Source of the DNA: an uncultured Phycisphaerales bacterium
GTDB taxonomy: Bacteria > Planctomycetota > Phycisphaerae > Sedimentisphaerales > Anaerobacaceae
Direction of reading: 5' to 3'
DNA: 64,000 bases
NCBI GenBank assembly: GCA_903857265.1
Contig: CAIODZ010000056.1
Coordinates: 16,081 to 80,080 of the forward strand
Under the pieces are notes generated by a model. That model saw nothing but the letters and a program-made list of their open reading frames with translations. It was not told where the DNA came from and ran no database searches. Positions 18,113 to 27,220 of the stretch are shown piece after piece; positions within the stretch are counted from its first letter, which is position 1; each line of letters starts with the position of its first letter. The translations under genes were made by a program, and so were the position numbers.

Positions 18113-18223
18113 TTAATTTTTACCTTTACGACCTATCATGCTCTCGTAAAACTGAATATGCTTCTCAGCCATAATCTTCTCATCGAAAGACCGCCGCAAA
18201 TAAAATAACAGGGTATTTTTTTG
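18113..18223 (-). pseudogene. C-terminal remnant of a GT4 glycosyltransferase
   Basis: An open stretch ending in TAA (18113-18115) reads RRSFDEKIMAEKHIQFYESM, then IGRKGKN. The pattern F-D-x3-M-x2-x-H-x2-F-Y-E resembles the last helix of GT4 enzymes. It directly follows, in the same frame, the stop codon of the intact GT4 at 18224-19423, which already has its own complete C-terminal helix. It has no start or catalytic part, so it looks like debris of a deleted glycosyltransferase gene. Similarity judged by eye only. Confidence 0.45.
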
Positions 18224-19423
18224 TTAATACAAGCCATTTCCCAACCTCAGTAAAGGAGGAAGACCCTTAGCAGATAACAGGTGATTGTAGGTTTCAATAA
18301 CTATTTTACATACCCGCCTTTCGTCAAATTCTTTCCTGGCTTTATGATATCCAGCGCATCCCATATTGTGTCTCATCTCTGGATCATCAATAAGTTTTTT
18401 TAATGCTGCTTCAAGCTGACGCACATCATGAACAGGCACCAAGAAACCATTAATGCCGTCTGCAACAACCTGCCGACAACCACGTATGTTAGTCGCTACT
18501 ATCGGCAGCGCCATCGCAGCGGCCTCTATCGCAGAACGGGGAAACCCTTCTCGCCACGAAGGTAATGTATATATGTCACAGCAGCTAAGCAACTCAGGTA
18601 TATCATCGCGTCTGCCCAACCATAGAGTTCGGTGGGCAATACCATATTTTACAAAAGCATCGTGAGAAATCCTGTCCGCCTTTTCCGGTTCTTTAATGCC
18701 AATTATAATCAGCCACACTTTATCGTAGGTTGATATTAGAGTTTTTATGGCCTCATAAAGTTCGAGGTATCCTTTTTCCTTAACCAAACGTCCGATTATA
18801 CCAACAACAATAGCGTCTTCCGGCAGACCTATTTCTCTTCTCTTCTTATTTCTACAATCACTATCAAATCGAGATGGTTCGAATTTAAATAAATCGACGC
18901 CATTGCCAAGCAGTTTTATTTTATTATGCTTACATATACCAAGCTTTATGGCCGTTTCAACGTCTTCGGGATTCTGGCTAAGTATCATTGTTGAACACCT
19001 TGCTGAAATCCATTCCATAAAAATATAGAACCACCTAGTTAACGGTTTCATATTTTCGTGAAAGTAATAACCATGAACGGTATTTATTATTATTGGCACG
19101 CCCGCCAGCTTGGCAGCAAGCTGTCCCAACAAACCGGCCTTTGGGGTGTGCGTATGGACTATCGTGATTTTCTCTCGTCTGAAATACCTGTACATATCCC
19201 AAATCGTCACAAGGTCGCTGAAAGGACTTATGGAACGCTTTATACGAAGATTATACATCAAAACGCCGTTTTTTTGTAACATATCAAAATCATTTCCCCG
19301 AGCGCACAACCCATGTACTTGAAAACCCGCCTGTTGCGCACTTTTAATTTGCGCAAAAAGCAATTTTCCGAGCGTCCCGCTTATCGCTGCCACAACCGCA
19401 ATTTTGCCTTTTGGGTACTTCAT
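18224..19423 (-). CDS. GT4 family glycosyltransferase
   Basis: 399 residues, GT-B fold. N-terminal glycosyltransferase_4 domain with IVHTHTPKAGLLGQLAAKLAGVP and a C-terminal glycosyl_transf_1 domain with VVGIIGRLVKEKGY near residue 205 and the donor-binding EGFPRSAIE (E-x7-E) near 295. Resembles WbpH/Cps14-like GalNAc or GlcNAc transferases by the 'TVHGYYFHE' block. Adds one sugar to the lipid-linked repeat unit at the cytoplasmic face. It is 11 bp downstream of the beta-helix gene on the same strand. Confidence 0.88.
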   Translation of the reverse strand: MKYPKGKIAVVAAISGTLGKLLFAQIKSAQQAGFQVHGLCARGNDFDMLQKNGVLMYNLRIKRSISPFSDLVTIWDMYRYFRREKITIVHTHTPKAGLLGQLAAKLAGVPIIINTVHGYYFHENMKPLTRWFYIFMEWISARCSTMILSQNPEDVETAIKLGICKHNKIKLLGNGVDLFKFEPSRFDSDCRNKKRREIGLPEDAIVVGIIGRLVKEKGYLELYEAIKTLISTYDKVWLIIIGIKEPEKADRISHDAFVKYGIAHRTLWLGRRDDIPELLSCCDIYTLPSWREGFPRSAIEAAAMALPIVATNIRGCRQVVADGINGFLVPVHDVRQLEAALKKLIDDPEMRHNMGCAGYHKARKEFDERRVCKIVIETYNHLLSAKGLPPLLRLGNGLY

Positions 19424-19434
19424 GTGCTATATGT

Positions 19435-20724
19435 TTATTTTATTCCAGACCCCGCAGGAGAGTCGCTTTTTACAACTATATCTACATTTACCAACTCGGC
19501 TTTCCTCCAATCAACAAGGGGGCCATTGTAATTGATACTATTTACATCTATGTCACCATGTATATCATATAAAGGATTCCCTCCGCTGTATATTATTACG
19601 GGACGGCCAAAACTATCAAATATTTTACACCTGTTGAATTTAATGCCCCCAGGCCTAACGGTATTCTCGTCATTTCTAAATATAGACAATGGCGGGTTTT
19701 CCTTTTTGATATTTCTCCATGTGCAGTCTTCGAATATCAAATCGAGGTATTTCGAAGATTTTCCTATCCACGTCCCAAATGTTGTATTTTCAACCAGAAG
19801 ATTTTTAAATTTAATGACTCCATCTGGCCCATCATCACTAAAATAAGACACATAAACCCCTTGCCCATCCCGCACAGTCACGTTTTCAAACAAGACATCA
19901 ATATATTTCTTCCTAGTAGTTTTATCCGTATTTCTTAACATCACCGGATATATTATTATAGCGTAACCTTCATTACCAAACACAAGCGTATTGCTGATAA
20001 CTATATGATTCAGTCTATGAATAAACTTATTTGGTTCCAAATCTATCCCGGCGCCAGGTTTTTTACCGTTGGTATTTTTAAGAACGCAATTTTCTATTTT
20101 CAGGCCATCAACACTGATCACGGAAATGGCATTCCTCATGTTATTATCACAGGTTATATCTTTTATTAAAATATCCTTACAATACTCCTGATGGGTACCT
20201 GGGCTTATATCAATTCCATCGCCTCCCGCATCCTTCAAAGTTAATCCAAGCAACTGTACATTTGAGCATCCAAATAGCGTTATACAGGCGCGCCATTCTC
20301 CTGGAAGTTTTTCATACTCCTCTTTTCGCATCTGAATAGTTACGCCGTAGGCCAGTATAGATATATTATTCCTGTCTTTAATATTGAAAAGTGTTGCGCC
20401 AGGCGCGCTGAAAGGCCCATTATTATTGAAACCTTTATTGCTTTTAGCGATAATCGTTGTGCCATCTTCAATAAATAAGCCCTGATTATCATGATTAAAG
20501 TAGATCGGTTCCGTGAAATACACTCCTTTTTTAACTCTTACAATATCATAATTGTTTGGTTCGCCATTTCTGGCCTTATTAATCGCCTGCTGAATTGTCG
20601 CAAAGGTGCGATTAATACTTCCTTCGTCAGAATCGTTACCTGTGGGACTGACGTAATAGACATTGGCAAAAAGCAAAGGTTGAATAGATAATAAAATTAT
20701 CAGTATATATTTATCTTTACCCAT
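19435..20724 (-). CDS. Secreted right-handed parallel beta-helix protein
   Basis: 429 residues. Signal peptide (ILIILLSIQPLLFA), then YYVSPTGNDSDEGS and FATIQQAINKARNG, the opening typical of pectate-lyase-like beta-helix proteins with PbH1 repeats. Repeated short strands follow (for example ISVISVDGLKIENCVLKN, HIVISNTLVFGNEGYAI). No clear catalytic Asp/Lys set is evident by eye. Candidates are a polysaccharide lyase, epimerase or binding protein acting on the locus product, as AlgG/AlgL-like proteins do in alginate loci. Function inferred only. Confidence 0.75.
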   Translation of the reverse strand: MGKDKYILIILLSIQPLLFANVYYVSPTGNDSDEGSINRTFATIQQAINKARNGEPNNYDIVRVKKGVYFTEPIYFNHDNQGLFIEDGTTIIAKSNKGFNNNGPFSAPGATLFNIKDRNNISILAYGVTIQMRKEEYEKLPGEWRACITLFGCSNVQLLGLTLKDAGGDGIDISPGTHQEYCKDILIKDITCDNNMRNAISVISVDGLKIENCVLKNTNGKKPGAGIDLEPNKFIHRLNHIVISNTLVFGNEGYAIIIYPVMLRNTDKTTRKKYIDVLFENVTVRDGQGVYVSYFSDDGPDGVIKFKNLLVENTTFGTWIGKSSKYLDLIFEDCTWRNIKKENPPLSIFRNDENTVRPGGIKFNRCKIFDSFGRPVIIYSGGNPLYDIHGDIDVNSINYNGPLVDWRKAELVNVDIVVKSDSPAGSGIK

Positions 20725-20733
20725 AGTCGCCTT

Positions 20734-21855
20734 TTACTTTATTGCTTCTGTAAGTTTTTTCTCATAATATTCGATTAGCTCCTTAGCCATCCGCTCAATA
20801 GTAAAATTCTCATGAACCCTCTTTTTGCCCGCCTTACCCATTTCCATTCTCATTATTTCATTCTGTTCAATGTCCTGCAAAGCATTTGTCAGCGCCTCTA
20901 TATTTCCCGAAGGAACAAGCAGGCCGGTCTGTCCTTCTACCACCAATTCTGGTATTCCGCTCACCATACTTGCAACTATGGGCAATTCCATACTCATTGC
21001 CTCAATCAAGCATATAGGCAAACCTTCACGAAGAGAAGGCAACACAGCAGCGTCGACTGCCTGATAAATGGCATGAATATCTCGCCTAAATCCGGTAAAA
21101 GTAACCGCGTTTTCGATACCCAGTTGTTTGCACCTATTTTGTAATTTGCCACCCATCCAGTCGCTGCCCACCAGAACAAAGCGTGACTTCGGCTGTTTAT
21201 CAAGCACCGCTGGTATTGCCTCAATTAAAAACTGGACCCCTTTGTCGGGGCGAAGATTCGCAACCGTAACAAAAACAACATTATCTTCAGAAAAGCCCCA
21301 TTCTCTGCGTAATCTTTCTCTATCAGAAGTTCCATCAGCTTTTGTCCAATATGATATATCAATCCCATCATATATAACACTAATACGTTCAGGAGGATAT
21401 TTTTCGCGATCGACAATGCTTTTTTTACAAGCCTGCGAGTTGGCAATCCAGCTGTCCACAACCCAACCGGTTGCCCTGTCGAGCCATACATGATACCATT
21501 TGCGCCAGTCGTCCGTACTCAGAACACCCGTAATAATAACTGGCACGCCCGCAAGCTTACCGGCCAGACGTCCGATTATGTTGGCTCTCAAGCCATATAT
21601 CTCTAAAATATCCGGCCTTTCCTTACGCAGCAATTTTATCAAACCAAAAATACTGCCTAATAATAACTTGCTTGGTGTTTTGAGCTTGCAATAGGGCACA
21701 TTTGTTTTATCCCAGAGATGATAAGCTTTTGATTCGCTACGCATATTAACCACACGCATATCACATCTGTTTTTATCAATTTTAGGTATCAATTCAGAGA
21801 GCATCCCCTCAATACCGCCAATACCAGGATTACTTAGAATATGAAACACTTTCAT
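20734..21855 (-). CDS. GT4 family glycosyltransferase
   Basis: 373 residues. N-terminal MKVFHILSNPGIGGIEGMLSEL with the Gly-rich donor-site loop, DILEIYGLRANIIGRLAGKLAGVP, then the C-terminal domain VFVTVANLRPDKGVQFLIEA and the E-x7-E motif in REGLPICLIEAMSMELPIVAS. A retaining GT-B glycosyltransferase acting at the cytoplasmic face on the growing lipid-linked oligosaccharide. It sits 10 bp upstream of the beta-helix gene on the same strand; sugar specificity cannot be read from sequence. Confidence 0.88.
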   Translation of the reverse strand: MKVFHILSNPGIGGIEGMLSELIPKIDKNRCDMRVVNMRSESKAYHLWDKTNVPYCKLKTPSKLLLGSIFGLIKLLRKERPDILEIYGLRANIIGRLAGKLAGVPVIITGVLSTDDWRKWYHVWLDRATGWVVDSWIANSQACKKSIVDREKYPPERISVIYDGIDISYWTKADGTSDRERLRREWGFSEDNVVFVTVANLRPDKGVQFLIEAIPAVLDKQPKSRFVLVGSDWMGGKLQNRCKQLGIENAVTFTGFRRDIHAIYQAVDAAVLPSLREGLPICLIEAMSMELPIVASMVSGIPELVVEGQTGLLVPSGNIEALTNALQDIEQNEIMRMEMGKAGKKRVHENFTIERMAKELIEYYEKKLTEAIK

Positions 21856-21898
21856 TTTATTATTTGAAATTGAACTCGTGCTGGACTTATACCTTGGT

Positions 21899-22684
21899 TT
21901 ATCTTTTTATGAACTTACAAAAAGCATTATAGGCAATCGCAATGGCTCTGCTGCGCGTGAATACGTAATTATATTCTTCAATAACTTTGCCGCCAAAACT
22001 GAGCTTGAATTTAGATATGCCGTGCGTTTCAGCATCTGGACTTAGATCGACACCTCCCATATCGTACTTAAGAAAACCATTTTTTTTATACTTTTTCACC
22101 ATAGTCTGCCAATGCAAATATCTCATTAAGGGGCCCGATAGCTTTTGTAACTGCTCAGCCTCAAATCGATCGTTAAATGAGTAAAGCAGCCTTACTCTGG
22201 ACGGATGGTCCATTATGTAAAAGTTTCCGCCGATTAGTCTGCCATTATGGTAAAGGGTAATCAGCTCTCCACAATTGTTCTCGATATATCTTTGAAAGTG
22301 ATTTAGCGTAAGAGGTTTGGAGTATCCTTTTTTACGGATATAATTATTGGCCAGATTCAGGAACTGTTTTAAATCTGAGTCGTTTCTTATTTCCACATTT
22401 TCCCCACCATCAAGCATCTTCAGCACTTTGCGTATTTCATACCGGCATGATTTGGGATCAAGAGTTTCCCACAGTTGTTCCTCTGGTAGTGTCAAGTCGA
22501 TTATACTTGTAGTTGACTTGTATTCCTTAACACAGGGGTAATGTTTTATGTCGTCAAGAGGATTACTTTGTCGTAAAATATAAAATAAGCTTTTTGCGTC
22601 ATATTCAAAAGCAGGCTCAGTGTTAAACCACTTTACTGTTATAGGAATTAGGCTAAATTTTTTATATAATACTGTTATCGACAT
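21899..22684 (-). CDS. FemAB/BioF2-like acetyltransferase (GNAT fold)
   Basis: 261 residues. The middle of the protein has DPKSCRYEIRKVLKM, the R-x-x-I-R-K motif seen at the start of FemAB-like double-GNAT domains, followed by ELITLYHNGRLIGGNFYIMD, LYSFNDRFEAEQLQKLSGPLMRYLHW and a KYDMGGVDLSPDAETHGISKFKLSFGG block typical of the 'acetyltransf_6/BioF2-like' family of polysaccharide loci. Such enzymes transfer acyl or aminoacyl groups to sugars. It lies 16 bp from the polysaccharide deacetylase gene, which suggests sequential deacetylation and re-acylation. Confidence 0.75.
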   Translation of the reverse strand: MSITVLYKKFSLIPITVKWFNTEPAFEYDAKSLFYILRQSNPLDDIKHYPCVKEYKSTTSIIDLTLPEEQLWETLDPKSCRYEIRKVLKMLDGGENVEIRNDSDLKQFLNLANNYIRKKGYSKPLTLNHFQRYIENNCGELITLYHNGRLIGGNFYIMDHPSRVRLLYSFNDRFEAEQLQKLSGPLMRYLHWQTMVKKYKKNGFLKYDMGGVDLSPDAETHGISKFKLSFGGKVIEEYNYVFTRSRAIAIAYNAFCKFIKR

Positions 22685-22700
22685 TTCACTCTCTCACAAC

Positions 22701-23678
22701 TTACGTTATTTGACTCACAAAATGCTCATAATATTGCCGACAAGTCACCCCTTTTACCCCGTTGTTTTTCAGGAAATCGAAGAACTGCTCAATATCTTCA
22801 TAAAGCATTTCAATGTCTTTTTCATTTCGAAACGTTGGGTTGCCGCCGGGCATAAATTCCGATGAATGAAGCATAAACATTATGTAATCCGCCTTTTGTT
22901 TAATTTTGTACTTAGCTACACGCAGTAATTCGCGATATATTCTGTGTGGTCTGCACCAACTGGCCGGCCTGCCCAAAACCGCCCGCATTGCTTGCCGAAT
23001 ATGTTTTTGCGGAATAGCAGAATATAGCCGTAGCAGTATTTTACCGTAATGCGGGATGATAGTCATAGGCACTTCCAGTAAGCCTTCACTATTGCGTTTT
23101 GAAATATCTTCAGCGTTGAGAAAATATGCTTCGGATGGAAAGTTTCTAAAATCCAAAACTGGTGCCTGTGATTCACTTCTGGGTCTTTCGCCCCGAGGCC
23201 AGACTTGACCTGGAGTTACGGAACAGTCCACAATATAACCGAATTCTCGCAAGATTTTAACATATGTTCCATTCAAAGCCCATCTGCCTGCTCGGTGAGA
23301 ATACATCTTATCGCCGAATTTATCTTCCAGCAACTCCGTGTGTATCTTGATTTTTCCACGCATAATATCTTCAGGAAACTCAATCAAATACGGCTTATAT
23401 GCTATATCATCGGAAGTTAGCGGAACAATTGGAGGAGATGTCCATGCATGCGGATGAAGCCCTATTTCGCACATGCCTCGTTTCAACGCATTATTGGCAA
23501 ACTCAACAAAAAAGTCATCTGCCGCCATTTCATACGCTGTCAAATATGTTGGCTTAAAACCGTATCGTTCACACAGCTGCTGGAAACGGGGCAAATACTT
23601 TGCGTTCTCGGTTGCAATACCGCCGTGCCTGTTCCACGCGTTATCAGATTCTGTATCAATTGTTATTAGCAGTTTCAT
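22701..23678 (-). CDS. Polysaccharide deacetylase-like protein (WbmS-type)
   Basis: 325 residues. NodB-like fold: LLITIDTESDNAWNRHGG supplies the metal-binding Asp, GLHPHAWTSPP supplies the two His of the H-x-x-x-H-like motif (about residue 77), YSHRAGRWALN the catalytic Arg block, and FMLHSSEFMPGG a late catalytic His. Probably removes N-acetyl groups from a sugar of the repeat unit or its nucleotide precursor. Overlaps the GT gene upstream by 23 bp, so translational coupling is likely. Confidence 0.8.
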   Translation of the reverse strand: MKLLITIDTESDNAWNRHGGIATENAKYLPRFQQLCERYGFKPTYLTAYEMAADDFFVEFANNALKRGMCEIGLHPHAWTSPPIVPLTSDDIAYKPYLIEFPEDIMRGKIKIHTELLEDKFGDKMYSHRAGRWALNGTYVKILREFGYIVDCSVTPGQVWPRGERPRSESQAPVLDFRNFPSEAYFLNAEDISKRNSEGLLEVPMTIIPHYGKILLRLYSAIPQKHIRQAMRAVLGRPASWCRPHRIYRELLRVAKYKIKQKADYIMFMLHSSEFMPGGNPTFRNEKDIEMLYEDIEQFFDFLKNNGVKGVTCRQYYEHFVSQIT

Positions 23679-24786
23679 TTAAAAATGCCACATACCTACG
23701 GACGATATCATCAATATCTATTTCTTTTTTTACATACTCAGCAACATTAGCTTTCATTTGTTCTACATCTTTGCGGCGCATCTGCATAATCTTTTTCATA
23801 CATTCATACAAGGCGTCTGTGTTTTCGGGTTCAAAAAGAAAACCTTCCCTCCCATTTGTGATATATTCTCTAAAGCCAGGAAGGTCGCTGGCGATTATGG
23901 GAACATTATATCTAAATGCTATCAATAGAGGCCCGCTCTGTGTAACATCACGATAGGGCAGAACCATAAAATCTGCCTGGCTGAATAATAGCGGAACCTG
24001 TTTCTCAGGAATTTGATATAACTTTATTTCGAAAGCATCCTGTTCTTCAACCAAACTGGTATAGTAATCTGGATTTTCACATTTACCTGCGACAGTTATC
24101 TTAAAATTATTGTATTCTTTTGCCAGTTTGTTTCCAGCTTCAATCAGAAAATTAAGACCTTTATTGTAACGAACAATGCCGAAAAAAAGGAATTTTACCT
24201 TATTTGATATGGGAGAGTCGTCTTTGTTGTCGGGTTGTAAACCGATATTTTTAAGAAATATATTCAGGAATAACCGGGCAACAAATACATTCTTGTTTGG
24301 ATATTTGCGAATAAGCACATCTTTTTGGTTGTTGGAAAAAATATGAAAGTTGCTAAATAGGCGATAGCATAACTCGTCTGTGAGTTTGTTAAAAATCGAC
24401 CCGAATTTCTTGTGAAATACAACATCGTGCATACCAACCACTACTTTCCTGTAATCCAAAAACAGCCTGGTCAAAATCAAAAAATAAGGATCAGTAAATG
24501 TTTCAACATAAATCAGGTCCGGCTTGAATCCCTTGACTTTCTGCAACAAACGAAAACATGAAATAATCCTGTTTGGATTCCTGGCACGGGCTGACTGCGT
24601 AAAGATTTCTACGCTGATATTATTCTCTGTACAAAAATTGAAAATATCGTTTGGAGCATAGTGATAATTCAAATGATTATTAAATATAACAATCCAGTGA
24701 AGATTAAAATGCTTATTAAGTCCTCTTAAAATACCAAATTCATGGTCCAAGAAACCAGCTGGACAAATATAAAGCAGCTTTTTCAT
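23656..24786 (-). CDS. Glycosyltransferase, GT4-like
   Basis: 376 residues. The N-terminal LLYICPAGFLDHEFGILRGL and C-terminal domain with VKFLFFGIVRYNKGLNFLIEAGNKL place it in the GT-B class. The acceptor/donor region reads LPYRDVTQSGPLLIAFRYNVPIIASDLPG, in which the E-x7-E pair is not obvious, as in some planctomycete and cyanobacterial GT4 members. GAGGAA precedes the start. The 3' end overlaps the deacetylase gene by 23 bp. Sugar specificity unknown. Confidence 0.82.
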   Translation of the reverse strand: MKKLLYICPAGFLDHEFGILRGLNKHFNLHWIVIFNNHLNYHYAPNDIFNFCTENNISVEIFTQSARARNPNRIISCFRLLQKVKGFKPDLIYVETFTDPYFLILTRLFLDYRKVVVGMHDVVFHKKFGSIFNKLTDELCYRLFSNFHIFSNNQKDVLIRKYPNKNVFVARLFLNIFLKNIGLQPDNKDDSPISNKVKFLFFGIVRYNKGLNFLIEAGNKLAKEYNNFKITVAGKCENPDYYTSLVEEQDAFEIKLYQIPEKQVPLLFSQADFMVLPYRDVTQSGPLLIAFRYNVPIIASDLPGFREYITNGREGFLFEPENTDALYECMKKIMQMRRKDVEQMKANVAEYVKKEIDIDDIVRRYVAFLNETANNN

Positions 24787-24851
24787 GCCAATTCCTCTTG
24801 AGATACTGATTTATTGTGCCGCCAGACCGTAAGTAATGATATGGTAAATTA

Positions 24852-25982
24852 TTACAGAAACCTTTGCAAAGTGTTATAAACCTGGTCAACTTCAAGGCTG
24901 TCCATACAGTTGTTTTTTTTGTCACAAAAGTTCAAATAGCACACAAGACAATCAATGTCAGAATGAATAACTTCTCCTTTCCCAAATACATCTATCTCTG
25001 TATAAGATGTTGGGCCTGTATAAACAATCACATCCTTATCCAGTGCGATTCCCACATGCATACCCAAGCTGTCAGGTGTAAGCAATACATCAACAATATC
25101 TATCAGGGAAAAGAATTCCCTTAAAGAATTTTCTGTTCCTGTATCTATAATTCTTGCATCCAAAGCCGTCTTCAATCGACTATTGAATTCCCTTTCCTCG
25201 GGGCCGCCAAACAAAACAATTCCAACCTCTGGATTATTCTTTATTATCCGCTCCATCAGTAATACATGATTTTCAAAGGTCCATTTTTTAAGCGGCCATC
25301 TTGGCCCTGAGCCTGTATTTACACCAAGAAGCTTTTTATATCGTTGCAATTGATGTTTGGCAAAAAAATCTTTCGCAAATATCTTTTCCGAATCTGTTAA
25401 ATACAATATGGGCTTATGAATAGGACCCTTCAGTCCTATTATCTTATATATGTGTTCAAAATAGTTTTTTTCATTAGCTTTTTTAAGATGATCATTAATT
25501 CCCAGCATAAACCAGGTTTCAGCTTTGTTGTCAGCAGGTTTAATATACCCTTTTTTGTCTAACACAAAGCCCTTTTTTTGTTTAGCTGAAGCAACAGAAG
25601 CTATCGCGCTGCTTTTCATATCCGCATCAAGATTGATAACCACATCGAATATCATACTGGACAAAAACGGAATATATTCTTCTGGATCAGCCCAGACTTT
25701 GTCAACATGGGGATTATTATTCAAAATAGGCGTTGCTGATTTTGAAGTAATCCAGTATATAAGACTTTGATCGTATTTCTGTTTTAATGCCGGCAGAATT
25801 GATGTCGTGCGCAAAACATCTCCAACAGCAGCAAATTTAATAATTAATATCCTGGTCTTCACTCGATCAAAAAAGCTGCACTTGTCGCAAAAAACGCCGT
25901 TCTTCTTATGGTGCTTACAGGGTTTAGAACCATCGAAATATCGACAGTTATATTTTATCTGACTTATCATGTTGTCTTTCAT
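24852..25982 (-). CDS. GT9 (heptosyltransferase-like) glycosyltransferase with Cys-rich N-terminus
   Basis: 376 residues. Residues about 8-37 carry C-x-Y-F-D-G-x-K-P-C-K-x-H and C-x-x-C, a short Cys/His segment that precedes some GT9 proteins and may bind a metal. The GT9 body starts ILIIKFAAVGDVLRTTSILPAL, then has GVNTGSGPRWPLKKW and LLTPDSLGMHVGIAL, the donor-binding Gly-rich loop. Family members add heptoses or related sugars to lipid A-core. Here it probably adds a sugar to the surface glycan. Confidence 0.85.
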   Translation of the reverse strand: MKDNMISQIKYNCRYFDGSKPCKHHKKNGVFCDKCSFFDRVKTRILIIKFAAVGDVLRTTSILPALKQKYDQSLIYWITSKSATPILNNNPHVDKVWADPEEYIPFLSSMIFDVVINLDADMKSSAIASVASAKQKKGFVLDKKGYIKPADNKAETWFMLGINDHLKKANEKNYFEHIYKIIGLKGPIHKPILYLTDSEKIFAKDFFAKHQLQRYKKLLGVNTGSGPRWPLKKWTFENHVLLMERIIKNNPEVGIVLFGGPEEREFNSRLKTALDARIIDTGTENSLREFFSLIDIVDVLLTPDSLGMHVGIALDKDVIVYTGPTSYTEIDVFGKGEVIHSDIDCLVCYLNFCDKKNNCMDSLEVDQVYNTLQRFL

Positions 25983-26353
25983 TTTAAAACCATATTGTTA
26001 CGAAATATGATATGTTTTTATTCTTCTGATTTAGTGAATAGTTCTGCCCGATCTGCCAACAATATGTTCTCTTCATAGTTCCCTTGTGCAAAAAACCAGT
26101 ATTAAATAAAATTGCCGCCACATAAAACCACTATTTTATCTTTGCTCCGTAAGTGGTAAGATGTTCTGGGTAAGCTGTTTCAGCTTTATAACCACAGTAC
26201 CCTGGTCGTAAAGATAATCCAAGGCAGATAATAAAAGTATTACGTTACCCAGCTCATGACATCGCTTGACTCTTATTAAGGTCGATTTACCCATTTATTT
26301 AGCTTTGTTCTAATAAAAAGAATCCCACCTTTCCTTCCCAATTGCTTTCCCCC
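25983..26353 (-). other. 371-bp gap with possible short remnants
   Basis: AT-rich gap between the GT9 gene and the CysE-like gene. On the minus strand 26131-26244 is open and stop-terminated (reads IICLGLSLRPGYCGYKAE, then TAYPEHLTTYGAKIK), and a second open tail of about 25 codons ends near 26030 (GNYEENILLADRAELF). Neither has a start or ribosome site. They may be tails of lost transferase genes; I cannot identify families. Confidence 0.25.
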
Positions 26354-26956
26354 CTATTTGAGTGCCTCCGTTACCCTAATGCCATTTTTCCTTACAATAT
26401 AGGCCGGTACTCCTACAACAGTACAATTTGGTGGAATATCTTTAACAACCACAGCATTAGCTCCTATTACGCAGTTGTCGCCAACAGTCACCTTGCCTAT
26501 AACTTTAGCGCCGGCGTAAATAGTTACATTGTTGCCAATCGTTGGGCAATCGGTAGAGTTTGAGTACCCGATAGTCACCTGCTGATTTATCCAACAGTTA
26601 CTACCCACGCGTTTTGCCGCAATCATTGTACTGAAAGAATGTTGCAAAAATAATCCTGGTCCGATCTCCTTAGTAGATAAATATAATGTAGGCAGCGGGC
26701 GGCATAGCCATTTTAATAAATATGAAATCCGACCAATCCGTTTATAAAAAAGGTTCCGGAATTCGGGATAAAGTGACATTATCTCTATAAACGCGAAAAC
26801 ATTTCTCATTAAATCCGTAATTTTTCGGTTGCGTAATAGTTGATACCATCTTTCGAGGTCATATGTAATAATTGTTCTGTTTTGTGATATAAGATAACAC
26901 AGCAAGTGTGGTATTAACCTTGCCGAACCAATTATTATATATAACGACTTCCACAT
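26354..26956 (-). CDS. Serine acetyltransferase-like (LbH) acyltransferase
   Basis: 200 residues. N-terminal helical domain followed by a left-handed beta-helix of hexapeptide repeats (for example TIGNNVTIYAGAKVIGKVTVGDNCVIGANAVVV), with LFLQHSFSTMIAAKRVG holding the catalytic-type His, and KDIPPNCTVVGVPAYIV at the end. This is the CysE/WcaB-type arrangement. In a polysaccharide locus it more likely acetylates a sugar hydroxyl than makes O-acetylserine, but both remain possible. Confidence 0.8.
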   Translation of the reverse strand: MWKSLYIIIGSARLIPHLLCYLISQNRTIITYDLERWYQLLRNRKITDLMRNVFAFIEIMSLYPEFRNLFYKRIGRISYLLKWLCRPLPTLYLSTKEIGPGLFLQHSFSTMIAAKRVGSNCWINQQVTIGYSNSTDCPTIGNNVTIYAGAKVIGKVTVGDNCVIGANAVVVKDIPPNCTVVGVPAYIVRKNGIRVTEALK

Positions 26957-27046
26957 ACTTGATTATTTTTTCCTGGTTATGATAACCGCCATTTAATTTT
27001 CCGCCACTGCGGTTATAATATAAGTTGTTCAAACCAAAACCAAAGA

Positions 27047-27064
27047 GTAACCGTGAACGGTTAC
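27047..27064. repeat. Perfect 18-nt inverted repeat
   Basis: GTAACCGT, a 2-nt centre, then ACGGTTAC: a perfect 8-bp-arm palindrome in the 264-bp gap between the methyltransferase and the CysE-like gene. It could be a regulator site or hairpin. No T-run follows, so it is not a typical terminator. Confidence 0.5.
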
Positions 27065-27220
27065 TAATTACAGCACGGTATTAATTGGCCCGTTACATTG
27101 TTTGGCGAATATCGACGAATCTCTATTAACAGCTTAATAACTTCAATAAATATTCTTATGTAACTAACAATTGTCAAAACGCTCTTGGTTAAAACAAACT
27201 TCGGCCGTTTTTTGACCTGC

